Below are positions 15,101-27,500 of a stretch of 64,000 bases of DNA, one piece after another. The position numbers and the translations under genes were made by a program. The notes beneath the pieces are model-generated. The model made no database searches, had not been told where the DNA came from, and saw only the letters and a list, made by a program, of their open reading frames with translations. Within the stretch, counting starts at the first letter, position 1. Each line of letters opens with the position of its first letter. This DNA is from Beaufortia kweichowensis (lineage: Eukaryota > Chordata > Actinopteri > Cypriniformes > Gastromyzontidae): NCBI GenBank assembly GCA_019155185.1, contig CM032795.1, forward strand, positions 14,487,795 to 14,551,794. Direction: 5' to 3'.

Positions 15101-16326
15101 CTGAATACATTATACATTTGATATCACTTCCGTCCCCAGTTACTTACAGTGCATTCAATCTATGTGTTCCCTGGGTTTCGAACCCATATCCCTTTAACAA
15201 AATGCTTTACCAAGCAAGCTACATCTGTGTAGGTGTTCAGTTTTGTTTTATGTTGCGAGACATCTTGATATAATTACAGCAAGTTCATTTAACAGGATCA
15301 TTCAATGATTCAATATGTAACAGCACTGCGTAGCGGACTGCCCCCTATTGACCAAACGTAAATTACCCTTACCTGTTTTGTGAATAGGATGGCCGTATCC
15401 CAATACTCCGGATGCTTGTCATTGTTCTTGTTGAGCTTCTTTTGCCAGGTGCAGAAGTTACGCAGGGTCATCGCCGCGTTCCCGGAAACCTTGGGTCCTT
15501 TCTCCTCCTCGTTAATCACCATAAACTTGACAACCACTATGTTGATAGAGTTGAGAATGGTGGGGTGTTTGTAAAGTTTAGCTGCCACTGACATTAAGGT
15601 CAGCACATAATGCTTAAGGTCGTCACCGTGGAATTTGGCCATAGACTCATCAGCCACCACTAATGTCTCAACATAACGCGGAACGGAAACAAATCTTTTC
15701 GAGCGATTTTTCAGGACTGACATGCCCATATTCTTAACGTGTTCTTCCTTTAGGTGTCTAAACTTGGCCAAGAACTGTGCAACAGTGTTTGTCACACCAC
15801 TGTCCACGCCGCATCTTGACGTGGAGTTTCCACTCAGATTGGCGTTGGACCGGCGACTGATAAGATGCGCATCCACATCGTCCCGATCGATTGCAGGGGC
15901 GGTGTCGTTATAAGCCGGCTTAATGAAATATTCCCAGCCATCATAACCGAATGCACCGTGCAAGCCTTTGCATAAACTCAGTGCTGCATAGGAAAAGGGA
16001 TCAGAATTCACTTCACCGGCATAGAAACACCGGCTCACATCTGCGCTCTGAGCTGCATTCTGTGCAGTTGTGTCGGTGAGTGACGAGAAGCTTGGGGCAA
16101 TGAAGCTGGAGTCCGACTTCAAATCGAGTACAAAATCTTTTTCAAATGCACTGATTTTAAATACAACTCTTGGCAACGTGTTATCTTCACTGAATAAACT
16201 GTTCTTGACAGACCGCTGGTGATCCAGCCTGACGGGTGCGCACAACTGACTCTGCATTGAATCAACAATTTTCCATTGAACGTAAAACACATTGACAAGA
16301 AGAACTGACCTTAGCAACAAAAACAT
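3106..16326 (-). CDS. adamts15: ADAMTS15 secreted metalloprotease (frame break in last exon)
   Basis: Zinc endopeptidase of the extracellular matrix; family members cleave proteoglycans such as versican and aggrecan. Coding exons in transcript order: 15373-16326, 8047-8179, 7284-7451, 6561-6847, 5834-6011, 5424-5599, 4149-4324, 3106-3923. Splice phases agree throughout. Domains: signal peptide; prodomain with a cysteine-switch-like RCGV (Cys172); furin site RSKR (208-211); catalytic domain with HELGHVFNMPH (His360, 364, 370) split by intron 2; disintegrin-like region; central thrombospondin repeat (from about 515); Cys-rich region; spacer; two C-terminal thrombospondin repeats. Spacer motifs such as LSVGQMTPPRIRYSFYLPRE and the ending QELDFC..TPC identify ADAMTS15 rather than ADAMTS8. 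One surplus base near 3351-3362 breaks the frame after residue motif KRLVQC. As written, translation stops at 3326 (889 aa), yet the conserved frame continues to the stop at 3106 (about 962 aa if intact). Assembly error or a true mutation are both possible. Confidence 0.92.
6367..6455. repeat. Short inverted-repeat element fragment in adamts15 intron 4-5
   Basis: A perfect 10-bp inverted pair, CCCTGTTTAC at 6370-6379 and GTAAACAGGG at 6418-6427, encloses an ACTGGTATTAA motif. From memory, CCTGTTTACACCTGGTATTAA is a recurrent motif of non-autonomous DNA elements in cyprinids. The outer boundaries and target duplication were not resolved. Confidence 0.45.
14490..14777. mobile_element. Diverged MITE-like element (GTTCACC family)
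   Basis: The left end reads ACAGTTCACCTAAAAATG followed by a TCATTTACTTACC-like motif. The right side has GAAAGTCATAGAGATGACAG followed by AATTGTCAT. Both are typical arms of the family that is best preserved at 59115-59376 in this window. The copy is old and its terminal TTAAAGGG bases are not clear, so the limits are approximate. Confidence 0.4.
15141..15226 (+). repeat. tRNA-like dispersed fish repeat
   Basis: The copy begins CTTACAGTGCATTCAATC and carries GGGTTTCGAACCC at about 15173-15185, which resembles the RNA polymerase III box B of tRNA genes. It then ends with an AATGCTTTACCAAGCAAGCTAC-like tail. It shares its parts with the copies at 35737 and 36698. It lies in intron 1 of adamts15, 147 bp from the end of exon 1. 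Confidence 0.5.
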
Positions 16327-17222
16327 GATTGTGCGCGATATGCAAAACAGTTTTGGTGCACCAGAGACTTATTTGCTGTATGAATCGCAAATGAAAAAAA
16401 ATATTATTTCCAGGATGCGAAACACTAAAAGGTTGTCTTTGCGCGTCCACAAAGTGCGAAATCCGCCGGTCTGTGGTCCATCCCTGTCCTCTACCTGTAT
16501 ACTGAAGCTGCTCTCCTCATCTGCCGCCTTTATGCGCGCACGTCATGTGTAAACATCTTGAGCTTGTAATCAGATTTTGGGGAGGTGCTCGAGTGCGCTC
16601 ATTGGGTATGTCTCTTAGTTTCAGAGATTAAACCCGCAGTGCTTGTAGCTCAGTGACTTCTCACATCATCAGTTTGTATCGATGTTCGAGCTGGGTTTCC
16701 CTCCCACTTCATTTTGCTTCACAGCATCCAAACAGTGATTTCAAATATGGGGAGATGTTATTTGGAGACAATAGCACATGATCTAAGCTGTCAATTTTTT
16801 TATTTGGTTTCAGAAGATTTTATTTTTCATCAGGAATGTGCTCTAAAACTCAAAAGTCCCAAAGCGCATGCTGCTACAATTGCTCTTACTTGTCGATATT
16901 TGTTTTATTATTTAATAAAAACGCATGCCTGCAACTACCAGTAACTGTTTTTACAAAATGTTACGTATAATGCATATAATCTGTGACTGTTTCCCAATTA
17001 TATATTTCAGATGTTGCGATATGATTATTTGTAGTTATGACAAATTGTGTGTCTTTTAGTCTCGATGTCCTAAAACAGACAAAGAAACAAGCTACTTTTT
17101 CAGCCTAGCCAATGCCGCTAAAATTGAATGTGTTATTAGTTCAATTAAATTATAAAGTGTGTGCAACATATTGTCAGTGGCGCAAGTCAAATTGGCAAAT
17201 ATATTCTTTTAGTTGAGCAAAG

Positions 17223-17785
17223 GTATTACAGTGACATCTTGTGGTAAAAGCATGTCATGGCAGCATTATTAACTTGTTAATTGTATTCTTCCCCTAACCA
17301 AACGTTTCCATACAAGTGGTAAATTAAAAACACTATAGCTATACTTACTATAGCACACAGAACAAAGCAGTGTTCTTTTAGACAATGTTTGTGTAACTTT
17401 CATTTGTACTGTAGTTATTTCTTAAGATCCTTTAAATGTTATCTCCACAGCAAACAAAAAATGTTACAATACTGCCTCTCAGTGGTGGTTTTAATCAGAA
17501 TAAGTCATTTATGACACTGCATGAAATCATGTCAAGGCAGCATTATTTACTGTATTCTACCCAGGGCTAATGTTTGTTAAATGTTACGACTGGTAAATTA
17601 AAAAGTGTGCTAAGGCACACAAAACAAAACAATGGGCTTTTAGACAGTGTTTGTTTTACTTTAATTTATACTATAGTTATTCCTAATAGTTATTCCTGAA
17701 GAAATTTCTCCACAGAAAACTGCAAATGTTACAATCTTAGTGGTGATTTCAATGAAAAAAAGGCATTACACTGTGCAAGGATCTC
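17223..17785 (+). repeat. Diverged tandem duplication, two copies of about 280 bp
   Basis: Copy 1 runs about 17223-17507 and copy 2 about 17508-17785. Matching landmarks in the same order are: GTCATGGCAGCATTATTAAC against GTCAAGGCAGCATTATTTAC, a TGGTAAATTAAAAA motif, GCACACAGAACAAAGCA against GCACACAAAACAAAACA, CTTTTAGACAATGTTTG against CTTTTAGACAGTGTTTG, TCTCCACAG, and ATGTTACAAT followed by AGTGGTG. The offset is about 277-278 bp. A short third start is suggested by GGCATTACACTG near 17762. It codes for nothing recognisable. Confidence 0.75.
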
Positions 17786-18269
17786 GCTGCTCTATATTGC
17801 CAAGAACCTGCAACGTGTGCCTTTAATTCTTTACTTTTGTGTTGTTTTTTAGGGGTTTATGAGTTTGTAGTGTGTTCAGGGTTGTAAATCAGACCTGAGA
17901 TTGTGATCTCAGACGCTTTAAAGTTAATTGTTACAGGAGTTTGTATACGATGGCAAGCATAGTTATAACCTTCACAATGCGTTACTGCATGCATTCGAGC
18001 TTTCTAAAGACATCATCTTCTCCTGACGTTTACACTCGTGTTTCTTCCAGGATTTTGACGCGTTCTCCCACATCTACATGGTTGACACTCAACACATACT
18101 TTGAGTGGCCCGTAGCATTCCAGCCGGCTGTTATAATAATAGCAATAGTGAAGGGGGCGTACCAGTAGCGCCATTGGATCAAACTGATCTTTTTGCTTTG
18201 GCGCACGAGGGGGAGGAGGGAGAATGAATATCAAAAATAAACCGCGTACGCTCAAGAAGCCCAAGCCTG

Positions 18270-18277
18270 TATAAATA
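18270..18277 (+). promoter_or_regulatory. TATA box of adamts8
   Basis: TATAAATA sits in a GC-richer stretch about 320 bp before the adamts8 start codon. A start of transcription near 18300 would give a 5'UTR of about 300 nt with no further intron needed. The assignment rests on position and the match to the consensus. Confidence 0.5.
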
Positions 18278-18596
18278 CCAGCGGCACGAGCGTTCATCGC
18301 ATATACAGTGTGAGTCCGAAGATTTTTTTCCTCATAAGACAAATTTTTTTTTATTATTTAAATCGTGAGACTGTGATGAAGCCCGTTTAGTGTTTTATTT
18401 CACTGACATCTGCAATTTATTCATTTTTCTTTTTTTAATACAGTTATGTTTTTCTTTGTCTTGATTGATTTAAAATAGCAGAGTGTGCGTCCGTGGTATA
18501 TATTTTCAACATATAGTTTCGCATATTTAAAACTTTAAGAGATATCCCAATATATCTCGGTTCATATTCTTATATTTCTAATTAACAACCATTAAA

Positions 18597-21500
18597 ATGC
18601 TGTCCACAATTGGTTGTTATATGATTTTCTTAGCTAATCTTCTTATGTCTCAGTTTGTTCTGGGTGATATAAACGAGGAACAGGAGACTGTGCCTGTTAA
18701 CCTTACATATAGCAAAGGTGGTTTTTGGATGAGTGGGGAAAGACAGCGATTTGAGATCAATGCATTTGGTCGAATTTTTCTGCTGGACCTGACGCCGGAC
18801 AGCAAGTTTGTCGCTCCAGCGTTAAACGTTCAGCGCATTAAAGCGAAGAATGTCGCCGCAGTTGTGCGCGGCTCACAGAGAGAGGGGAACACACTCAGGG
18901 ATGTCACCGAGTACGGAGACAGCGCTGCGGACCTCAGAGGCTGTTTCTACACCGGAACAGTCAACTCTGAAAAAGAATCGGTAATCGCTGTCAGTCTCTG
19001 TCACGGCATTCATGGGACTTTCATAACGCAAGGGGACGAGTACTTCATTCATCCCAAAGCAAGTGGAAAGACCACCGGGACATCTCCGCAGGTGCATGTT
19101 GTTAAGAGGCGAGCTTTTTCCGATGCCCGGACAGCGTCAAAAATGATCTTTGATCAAGTGAAAGTTGACAGTTTTGTGAAAGAAAGCGAACTGAACTCTA
19201 GTGAAGACGAAGATGGCAAACTGAAACGTGCAAAACGATTCGTGTCCACTGCGAGATACATCGAGACGATGGTGGTGGCTGACGCTTCAATGGCACGTTT
19301 CTATGGAGACGAGATAAAGGTAAGGAGGAAAGATGTTTTTCATTAAATTCTGTTAAAAAGTTGTGTACCATTTAGCAAATATGACTGTTCTTAGACACTA
19401 GTATTTCAGGATTAAACTACATTATCATTCAGGGGCTTTACTTTTACATGTCTACTTTTTGCAGTATAGAAACATTGTATTATTGGCAGGTCGCTCCAAG
19501 TACCTATCACAGAAAGGTTTCTAATGCTGCAATAAGAACTAAAATAAAGGCTGGCTCATAATGATTAGTCTATGGCTTAGGCTATGAAAAGAAACATAAA
19601 TCAGGCAAACCACTAAAACTTGTGGTTTGAGGGTGACTCTGAGGTTGGTTATTCCAAGTGTAACAAAATCTGAAACTTGTCTGTGAATCTGAGTATGTGT
19701 GTGGGAGAAAAAGGGAGAGAGAGGGAGTGAGGGAACCATCTGGAAAAGAAGGAACGCCAGGAGTTGTTTTGACCCATTTTATTGATAGAAAGAAGAACAA
19801 ATGTTTAAATATTTAGCTCCCACAGGTCTACAGATTTGATCCCTCTTTTTATTTGTTTTCTCTCAGAATATTGCGTTACGTGAAGAGAATATTCACTTAT
19901 TTAAGCATTATGACATTTTCATGTGTCATCTACATACATTTCAGACTACTGAGATAAATCTAATTCAAAATCATGCTAACCCTTTTGTCAAGCCGTAGTA
20001 TCTCATTGCAGAACAGATTTCTGAACTTTTGTTTCATTAACAAACTTTTCTTTCTCTTTTTTTGGCAGCATTACCTCCTGACTGTGATGTCCATCGCAGC
20101 ACAAATCTATGCACACCCTAGCCTGAAAAATGCTGTTAGTTTGGTGGTAGTGAAGATGCTGGTTGTGGAGGATGAGGAGGTGGGGCCTGAGCTTTCTAGT
20201 AACGGTGGAGTTGCCCTGCGCAACTTCTGCACATGGCAACAACTTTTTAACCCAGGCAGCCAGAGGCACCCTGAACATTATGACACTGCCATCTTGTTCA
20301 CAAGAAAGGTGAGAAAGTAAAATTTGCATCTTCTTTCAGAATAATAGAATAAATAGTCTAATTGTAATGAACCTTTGCTTGAAAGTTCTTCTAATGGATG
20401 AAAGTAGCCCACAGGGTGATTAAACCGATGCTGTGTGAGGTTTAGTTCTTGTTGAATTTATGACAGGACTGGACTTTAAATACCACATTTGCTTTTAAGA
20501 TTAGAAATATGTAGGTCATTTAATGCACTTTCCACTGGGAAAGATGCCAACTCTGTTTTACAAACGTTTCCAGTCCATCTCAGTGCACAACAACACATCT
20601 ATCATGTTTTACAGACATAATTATCTTCAACCACTATTTTTCCAAAACAAGAAATAATTTCATTCAGTCAATGACAGGGTCATGATCACAATGTTCAGCA
20701 GGGAACCCCTTGTTCAGTCTTGCAGACAGCAAGCGTAATGTTGTCGGTCTGCCAAAAGCTGAGGGCTAACACCGGATGAAGTAGATTTGGCTGGAGATCC
20801 AGCTGGAGTAACGCAACAGAAGTTGTGTCTTAGTCTTAGTTCTTCTTGGGCTAAATGGAGAAGCAGGTGGTTATCTCAGATGGCTTCTACTAAGATGTCT
20901 TCCCAAGGTTATCCTAGTTTGCACAGGGAAGTGCTGAACAGGCCCTTTGGTCTGCATAAGCTGTGTGGTCCAGCTATCTCACAGTTAATTTTCCCCTTCT
21001 TGTTTTTTTAGTATGCAGTCTGCCATGTATTTGCTTCATTTTATGATGGAAATACTGACAAATATGTTTGCTGGCAAGTGCCTGCTCGGGGAAAAAAGGT
21101 CTGTCTGGAACTAATGGTGCGATGTCTGGATATCAGTGTCTCAGATGTGTCCCCTCTCCTCTCCTCGGCTTCTCTTTTTCATTTTCCTATCCACTCGTGT
21201 CTCATATATCTATCTCCCTCCTTTGCCTACTTGTCTGTCTTTTTTTGACCTCAGGATATTTGTGGATATAAGGATTGTGACACTCTGGGCGTAGCTGATG
21301 TTGGCACTATGTGTGACCCCAAACGAAGCTGCTCGGTTATCGAGGACAACGGCCTTCAGTCAGCTTTCACTGTGTCACATGAACTCGGTATGTACAGACG
21401 CACACATATCTTTAAACACACAGATGCACACATACATATACGTTTGACCAGACTCCATGACTGTTCCTGGAGATCTCACCCTTGCTGTCTGGACAAGAGC

Positions 21501-24500
21501 ATGTACTCCAGATTGAGTCATTATACTTAATTAATGCAAACCAGATGTTTCAGCAGCTGAAAAGGTTGACGTCATCTTGATTTCTGAGGATTGAGCTGAT
21601 ATAATCGTTCAGTATATGCACACACACAAATATGTGTGTGTTTTTGGAAAAGTGTCCAGTAAGACAAAGCAAAAGTGCAGTTGCAGTAATATGTGGTACA
21701 TTATGAAGTGTATAGTCACGCAAAGTTACATCATTAGCTGTGATTTATGCAAAATAAAGCACAGTTGTGTTGTCTTCATTAAGCTTATCTGGGTGTAAAA
21801 CTACAGGCAGAAAGTACACAAAACTACTGAGCAGTAGTGGTCATATGAGATATAGAGTAGCAAGTTGTACATATGTACTATACTTATATCTCTCTGTTTC
21901 ACTTTTCTTTCTCACTTTGCATCTACTTTGTTTCTTTCTATTTTCAGGTCATGTCCTTAGCATGCCACATGATGACTCTAAAAACTGTGAGAAATGGTTC
22001 GGGCATCTCAATGGACACCATATGATGGCTCCTTTCCTCATCCACCTCAACAAAACTCTTCCCTGGTCCCCATGTAGCGCACTATACATCACAGAGTTCT
22101 TCGACAATGGACATGGTATGGGCCCGCAAAGTTTGTCAGGAAACTGTTTTGCTTATTTAACCTCTTCAAAACGTTTTATGTCTGTGCTAAAGTACTCAGT
22201 GAAAAAATGCTTCTATCTCATACATTTGTATTTCCCTTGTCATTCTGGGTATATTTTTTATTAACAGCTGGTTTTCTTTTGGTTAACATACAGTAAGGTC
22301 TTTTGTTTGGTTTTGGCCTTTAAACAGAATGGTGCATATTTCCCAGACACCAGAAGAAAAACATAATAACATTCAGTAAAGTTTTTGAGTGCCTGAGTTG
22401 TCAGTCTGTCATTCTGAAGTTAATGGAAACATGTCACTGAGAATCTAGTGTATAATTTTAAACTTAGAGTGCGGTAAAAAATCTCTATAATGTGGATGCC
22501 TGTGTTTTACAAATTTACTTTCTTTTGATTTTTTTGCACATTTTTTTTAAATGCCTCTTCAATATGAACTCATTCCCTAAACCACTAATAATGGGCTGGT
22601 GGGACCACACTGTGTAATTTTCCTGAGCGTGTCAAAACTAACAATGTTTGAAAAACTCTCTCGTTCGCTTTATCTATACAGTACATTTCTTTTTGCTGTA
22701 TATAAGTTGTGAAGTTGTGGTTTGCCTACCCGGGATGTAACTTCATGCAGGAAAAAGACATTCCAAAGGTACTTAAATGATTGATATTTGAAAGAATTTA
22801 ATTTACCATTGAGGCTAACCAAATGCCTACTGTGCCTCAAATAATATAAAACAAACCACAAAGATTAGCTCAGATAAGAAAACGTGACAGCTGAAGAAAT
22901 ATGGTAGGCATATTTTGTACAGTTGTTGATTTATCTCTGTCGATATCTCCGTCTGCGCTCTCTCGCATTCCCGTTCGTCCACTGACTCATCTTCAGTGAC
23001 TCACACATTCCAAGTTTAACAACTGTTTTCCCTCACAGAGACGCTGTGTGTAGCCAAGCACATGCCGTATTTACCGGTCACACTGTTGCCACAGGTAGAC
23101 GATGAACTGATGTGGCTTCAAGTCTGTTATTTTCCATTCCATTATTGTTATTTCTGTATCCGCTTTAACAAAATCGTTTCTTCACTATACGTTTATAAAA
23201 CGTTTCTGTGTTTGTTTCTGTTGAATGAATTGAATTGTTTTCAAATCTTAATATGTCAGAAATGAAGATGTCCTCAACACATATTTTAAGACTGATTAGA
23301 TTTCACAGTATAAATCTTGGAAGAACTCAAAGTCTGCGTAATTGTTTCAATGTGTTTTATTGCGTCTATTTCTCTCTGATCCATACGGATAAACTGTTTA
23401 GGAGAGACACAAAGTAGACAACCCTTACTGTAAAATTGCTTTCTTTTGTTACTGATTACATTTTTCTGGCTAGAGTGAGCTAACCGACAAATAATAGATT
23501 ACATAATGGAAATCTCCAGACGGGAGACTATTATGTCTTACGCACATTGCGATGAAAGAGTACAGTGAGATCCCTATGCAATAAAAGTTGCCCCTCAAGC
23601 TAATGTGCACACCTGTTTTAGACTGTGAATATAAAAGATTGCTTTAGCTATAAGATAAAGGCAAAATAGGTTGATCACATTCGAATGGCTCAGCAAGAAC
23701 AACAGTGCAGATCATAAGCATTACTACAGGAGCAGGAATTTATTTTGGAGCAATAAGTACAAAAACATAATTGAGAAGTGCTTGCAGCCTATTGCACAAG
23801 ATCTGTAACCTGTCCAAAAACAATCTCTTTGCATGTGCACAGGTGACTGTTTATTGGATTCACCTGAAAAGACTATCCCTCTACCTGCCGACCTCCCAGG
23901 CCGTACGTTTGGGCTTGACCGGCAGTGCCAGCAGGCTTTTGGGGAGGAGTACACCCGCTGCCCCAACGCCCCTGAGGATCAGGCATGTGCGCAGCTGTGG
24001 TGTCGAGAGGAAGGAAAGATGCTGTGCACCACCCGGAATGGAAGCCTTCCCTGGGCGGACGGAACTCCCTGCGGGGAGGAGAAGAGATGCCGTGAGGGAT
24101 TGTGTGTGTCGGGTGTTCTGGAGGAGGCAGGAGAGGTATGTATAAAGGATGTGTATCTGCGTCATCCAGTTTTATAACACTATACCTGTCAGCACATATA
24201 CATATAAAGTCTAAAAAAAAGCACTGGAAACGCCCTTGTTCAGATTTATGGGTGCAACAATTATACAAAAATAACCTGCGTTTAAGTGTGTCTTGCTTAT
24301 GGCACCGTGATAGTAGTTGCCCTGCCCTTTTACACATAGTACACTTTAGCACATACTTTCTTTATTTAACTTTTCTGTATGTCTCAGCTTTCAAAACTTA
24401 AACATTTTTAAGGCCATAAAAGCAATCTGAAAAACATTATAAACCAGTTTGCCCTACTATTATTAAAGATGCAGTGTTGGTTAGAAAATAAATTACTAAT

Positions 24501-27500
24501 CAAACAAGTCTCCTTATCTTTCGAGCTGTTGTGCACAATTGCACGGGAAACATCAGTTTGATATCATTTGACTCTAAAGATAAGGCAGTAAGTTTACCTG
24601 CAATTTTACGTTTCAGACAGAGATGGCGATATAGAGGCAAAAGTTATGATTGCAGATTTAACCAAGTGGCGTATACTGTAACGTTGAGTTACTGTACTTT
24701 TTTTGCTGAAAGGCAAAACCAGAAGATTGCTGTTTTTGTATAGACTACTGCTAAAGCCATATAGCGGAGCTCTCTGTCTGGTCTTAAAGACAAAAATGTT
24801 TTGGCAAAAATGTTTACTTCACATTAATGGGTGTGGACACATTTCTCTCTATATATTATATATTCTATATACTGTATATTCTCTCAGCACAAGATAACGT
24901 GTTCTTTTCACCATGTTGTTTACATCTTTGAAAGGGTCCAACTCACTATGAGTCAGGCTGTTTTTATCACATCTAAAAAACAAAACCCATTCCGCCTCTC
25001 TGTTCCCAACTGGGCCCCGATTCTGAGCAGCTTAAAGTAATCAATCCACTTCAGATCCAGCTTCTAAATCCCAGAGAGCAAAAGAAAGTAAGAGAGATTT
25101 AGAGTTTATATAGAGCAAGCCTTTAAAAAGCTAAATTATTTTTGAGCCATCCATTTAAGATGCAGTCGTGCTGTATTCAGCAAAGCCCTTTAAAAAAAGT
25201 ATGATTATATTTGGTCTAGTGTGTTATAAACCCCCAGCTCGTGATCCCAGACGGCCTGGCTGTGAGAAGATGTCCCTCAGCCAACTCATAAAAAAACCCT
25301 GAAAGAAATGCAGTGTGGTATGCTCGCATTCTGTCAGCACGAGGCTTACTGGAAGTGATGTTTACAAGCACGGCTAAGATCAAGGGTCAAGATGTCCACT
25401 GTATAATGCATTTGTGTTTAAAAATGATTAGAAAAATACACAAAAATAATTATTATAAAACGCTTAGATATTATATGAAATGAAAATGTTTTCCATTATT
25501 TTTCATTGTTCAAGCATTATTTTTTAACTAGGCCCTACCGTTTACAGTGAAATTTATATGTACAGTAACAGATTCTATTTGTATTCCAGGTTCCAGTCAA
25601 TGGCGGGTGGGGTGAATGGGGCTCTTGGGGGCCGTGCTCACGGACATGTGGTGGGGGTGTGGAGTTTTCTCACCGTGAGTGCACCGCTCCAGTGCCACAG
25701 AACGGGGGATCGTACTGTGTGGGACAGAGGGTCAAATACCAGTCCTGCAATACTCAGACATGCCCAGAAGACCATGGTAACATATTATAAATAAACCACT
25801 ATGTTCTCTCTGTACAGACCGAGGTCACAATAGGTGACACAGGTCACATTATTATGGGCTAGAGAATGAGGGTGGGGTCATAAGGTGCATGGCATTTATT
25901 ATGATGCCATTATTCTTAGTTGTTCACCAGTGCCCATTTTTATCTCCAGGAAAAAGCTTCAGAGAGGAGCAATGTGAGAAGTATAACAGCGAACGTTACT
26001 TGGACATTCATGGGAATATAAAACAATGGATCCCCAAATATTCTGGTGTCTCTCCACGAGACCGCTGCAAACTCGTCTGCCGAGCCAAAGGGAGCAATGA
26101 ATTCAAAGTTTTCGAAGCCAAGGTGCACATTTGCTGAAAACGTTTTCATTTTAATATAATTTGATCAGTAATAATGACAATATGTGAAATACATTTTACC
26201 ATCTGCCCTGCTCCAAAGCTTTAGGAGGTCTGATCTCTTTCTTAAACGTCCCTCGTGCCACATGCCCATTGATATCTTTACACTTCCACTAAACCCTCAT
26301 GCATGAAATATTTTCCCTGTTGTAAAATGTGAAACCTGAGCCCCCTAACTCTACCGTCCAGCTACTTGCTTAAGCTCTTGAGTGTACCTCCGTGAAACTG
26401 ATATTTCAGATACAGTTAAAATGTAGTTTGGTTTGCGTCATCAGGCCAAAGTTTTTGCTATTCCTCTTTATGTGGTTAAGTGGAGCAGTTTAACTGTTTT
26501 TCCTTGAGCTACGTTTGAAAACACTTTTCTCTCTCACTTACGCACTTGGACTGCTACTGCAATATAAATATAAAACGGTTTTTTTCTTTAAACAAGTTTC
26601 AGATTTCTGGCTATTCTAACCCTCTGGCGCTGATCGCTCATATTGTTTTGCTTTGTGCTGGGCAGGTTGTGGATGGCACCACCTGCGGGCCAGATACCAC
26701 ATCTATCTGTATTCAAGGCCAGTGCATCAAAGCCGGTTGTGACCAGGTGATAGGTTCCAACGAAAGGCTGGATAAATGTGGCATCTGCGGAGGTGACGGT
26801 ACGACCTGTAGGAAAATAAGTGGCTCACTAAACAAAGCTACGTAAGTGTGATTCATATATTTCACTGATTTATTATTGGCAGTCATGCCTGGAACAAAAA
26901 TAGTGAAGAAGGAATGAACTGCTTAAATATTCAAGTTGGTGAAAGGAATAACTTTTGATAAAAATCTTTTAAATTCTGTTTATTCCCTGCTCAAATATTC
27001 CATATTTCCACAGTTTTGGTTACAATGATATTGTTACCATCCCTTCTGGAGCCACTAACATTGACATAAAACAACGCAGCCATCGAGGAATAACACATGA
27101 TGGTAACTACTTGGCTGTAAAGGCACAAGATGGAACCTACATTCTGAATGGGAATTTCTCAGTGTCCATGGCGGAGCAGGACATCCCAATACCTGGCGCC
27201 ATGCTTCGCTACAGCGGCTCTTCTACCACCTTGGAACGACTCCTCAGCTTTCACAAGCTTCGGGAGCCCATCAATATCCAGCTGTTGTCTACAGGTGGGG
27301 ACGCTTCACCCCCTAGGATCAAGTACACCTTCTATTTGCCAAGGGACATACTATTTAGCAAGCCCGGCTCAGAGAGCAGGATTTCACCTCATGTCATATT
27401 GCCTTTCGGGGGGTCTGACTGGGTTCTGGGTGAGTGGTCTGAGTGCTCCAAAAGCTGTGGTGCTGGATGGTCCAGGAGAAGCGTGGAGTGCAGAGATGTC

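Larger units (their letters stand above)
8180..15372 (-). other. Intron 1 of adamts15
   Basis: This is the largest intron of the gene (7.2 kb), separating the exon for the prodomain and first half of the protease from the exon that carries most of the zinc site. It is AT-rich with no recognisable coding exon. It contains a short (TGAAA)n run at about 8586-8608, a diverged inverted-repeat element (about 14490-14777) and a tRNA-like repeat (15141-15226). Long first introns often hold enhancers, but none can be recognised by eye. Confidence 0.7.
16327..18596. promoter_or_regulatory. Shared head-to-head intergenic region of adamts15 and adamts8
   Basis: The two start codons are 2.27 kb apart and point away from each other, so both promoters must lie here. 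The flanks next to each gene are richer in CpG (about 16440-16560 and 18040-18300) than the AT-rich middle. The middle contains a diverged tandem duplication (17223-17785). A TATA box for adamts8 is visible at 18270. No equally good TATA was found for adamts15, only a weak minus-strand CATAAAGG near 16525. Co-regulation of the pair is an inference from arrangement. Confidence 0.5.

Noticed and set aside
15170..15226. Possible tRNA gene, because of the GGGTTTCGAACCC box B-like motif
   Set aside because: No acceptor stem, box A or cloverleaf could be folded around it, and related copies occur elsewhere in the window, so it is a dispersed repeat.
18013..18342. A 109-codon minus-strand frame upstream of adamts8
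   Set aside because: It covers the TATA box region, has no splice or family support, and its Pro-rich and Cys-rich parts follow from local base composition.
23873..24352. A 159-codon minus-strand frame opposite adamts8 exon 5
   Set aside because: The plus strand here encodes the conserved disintegrin-like exon with correct splice sites; the antisense frame is a shadow.
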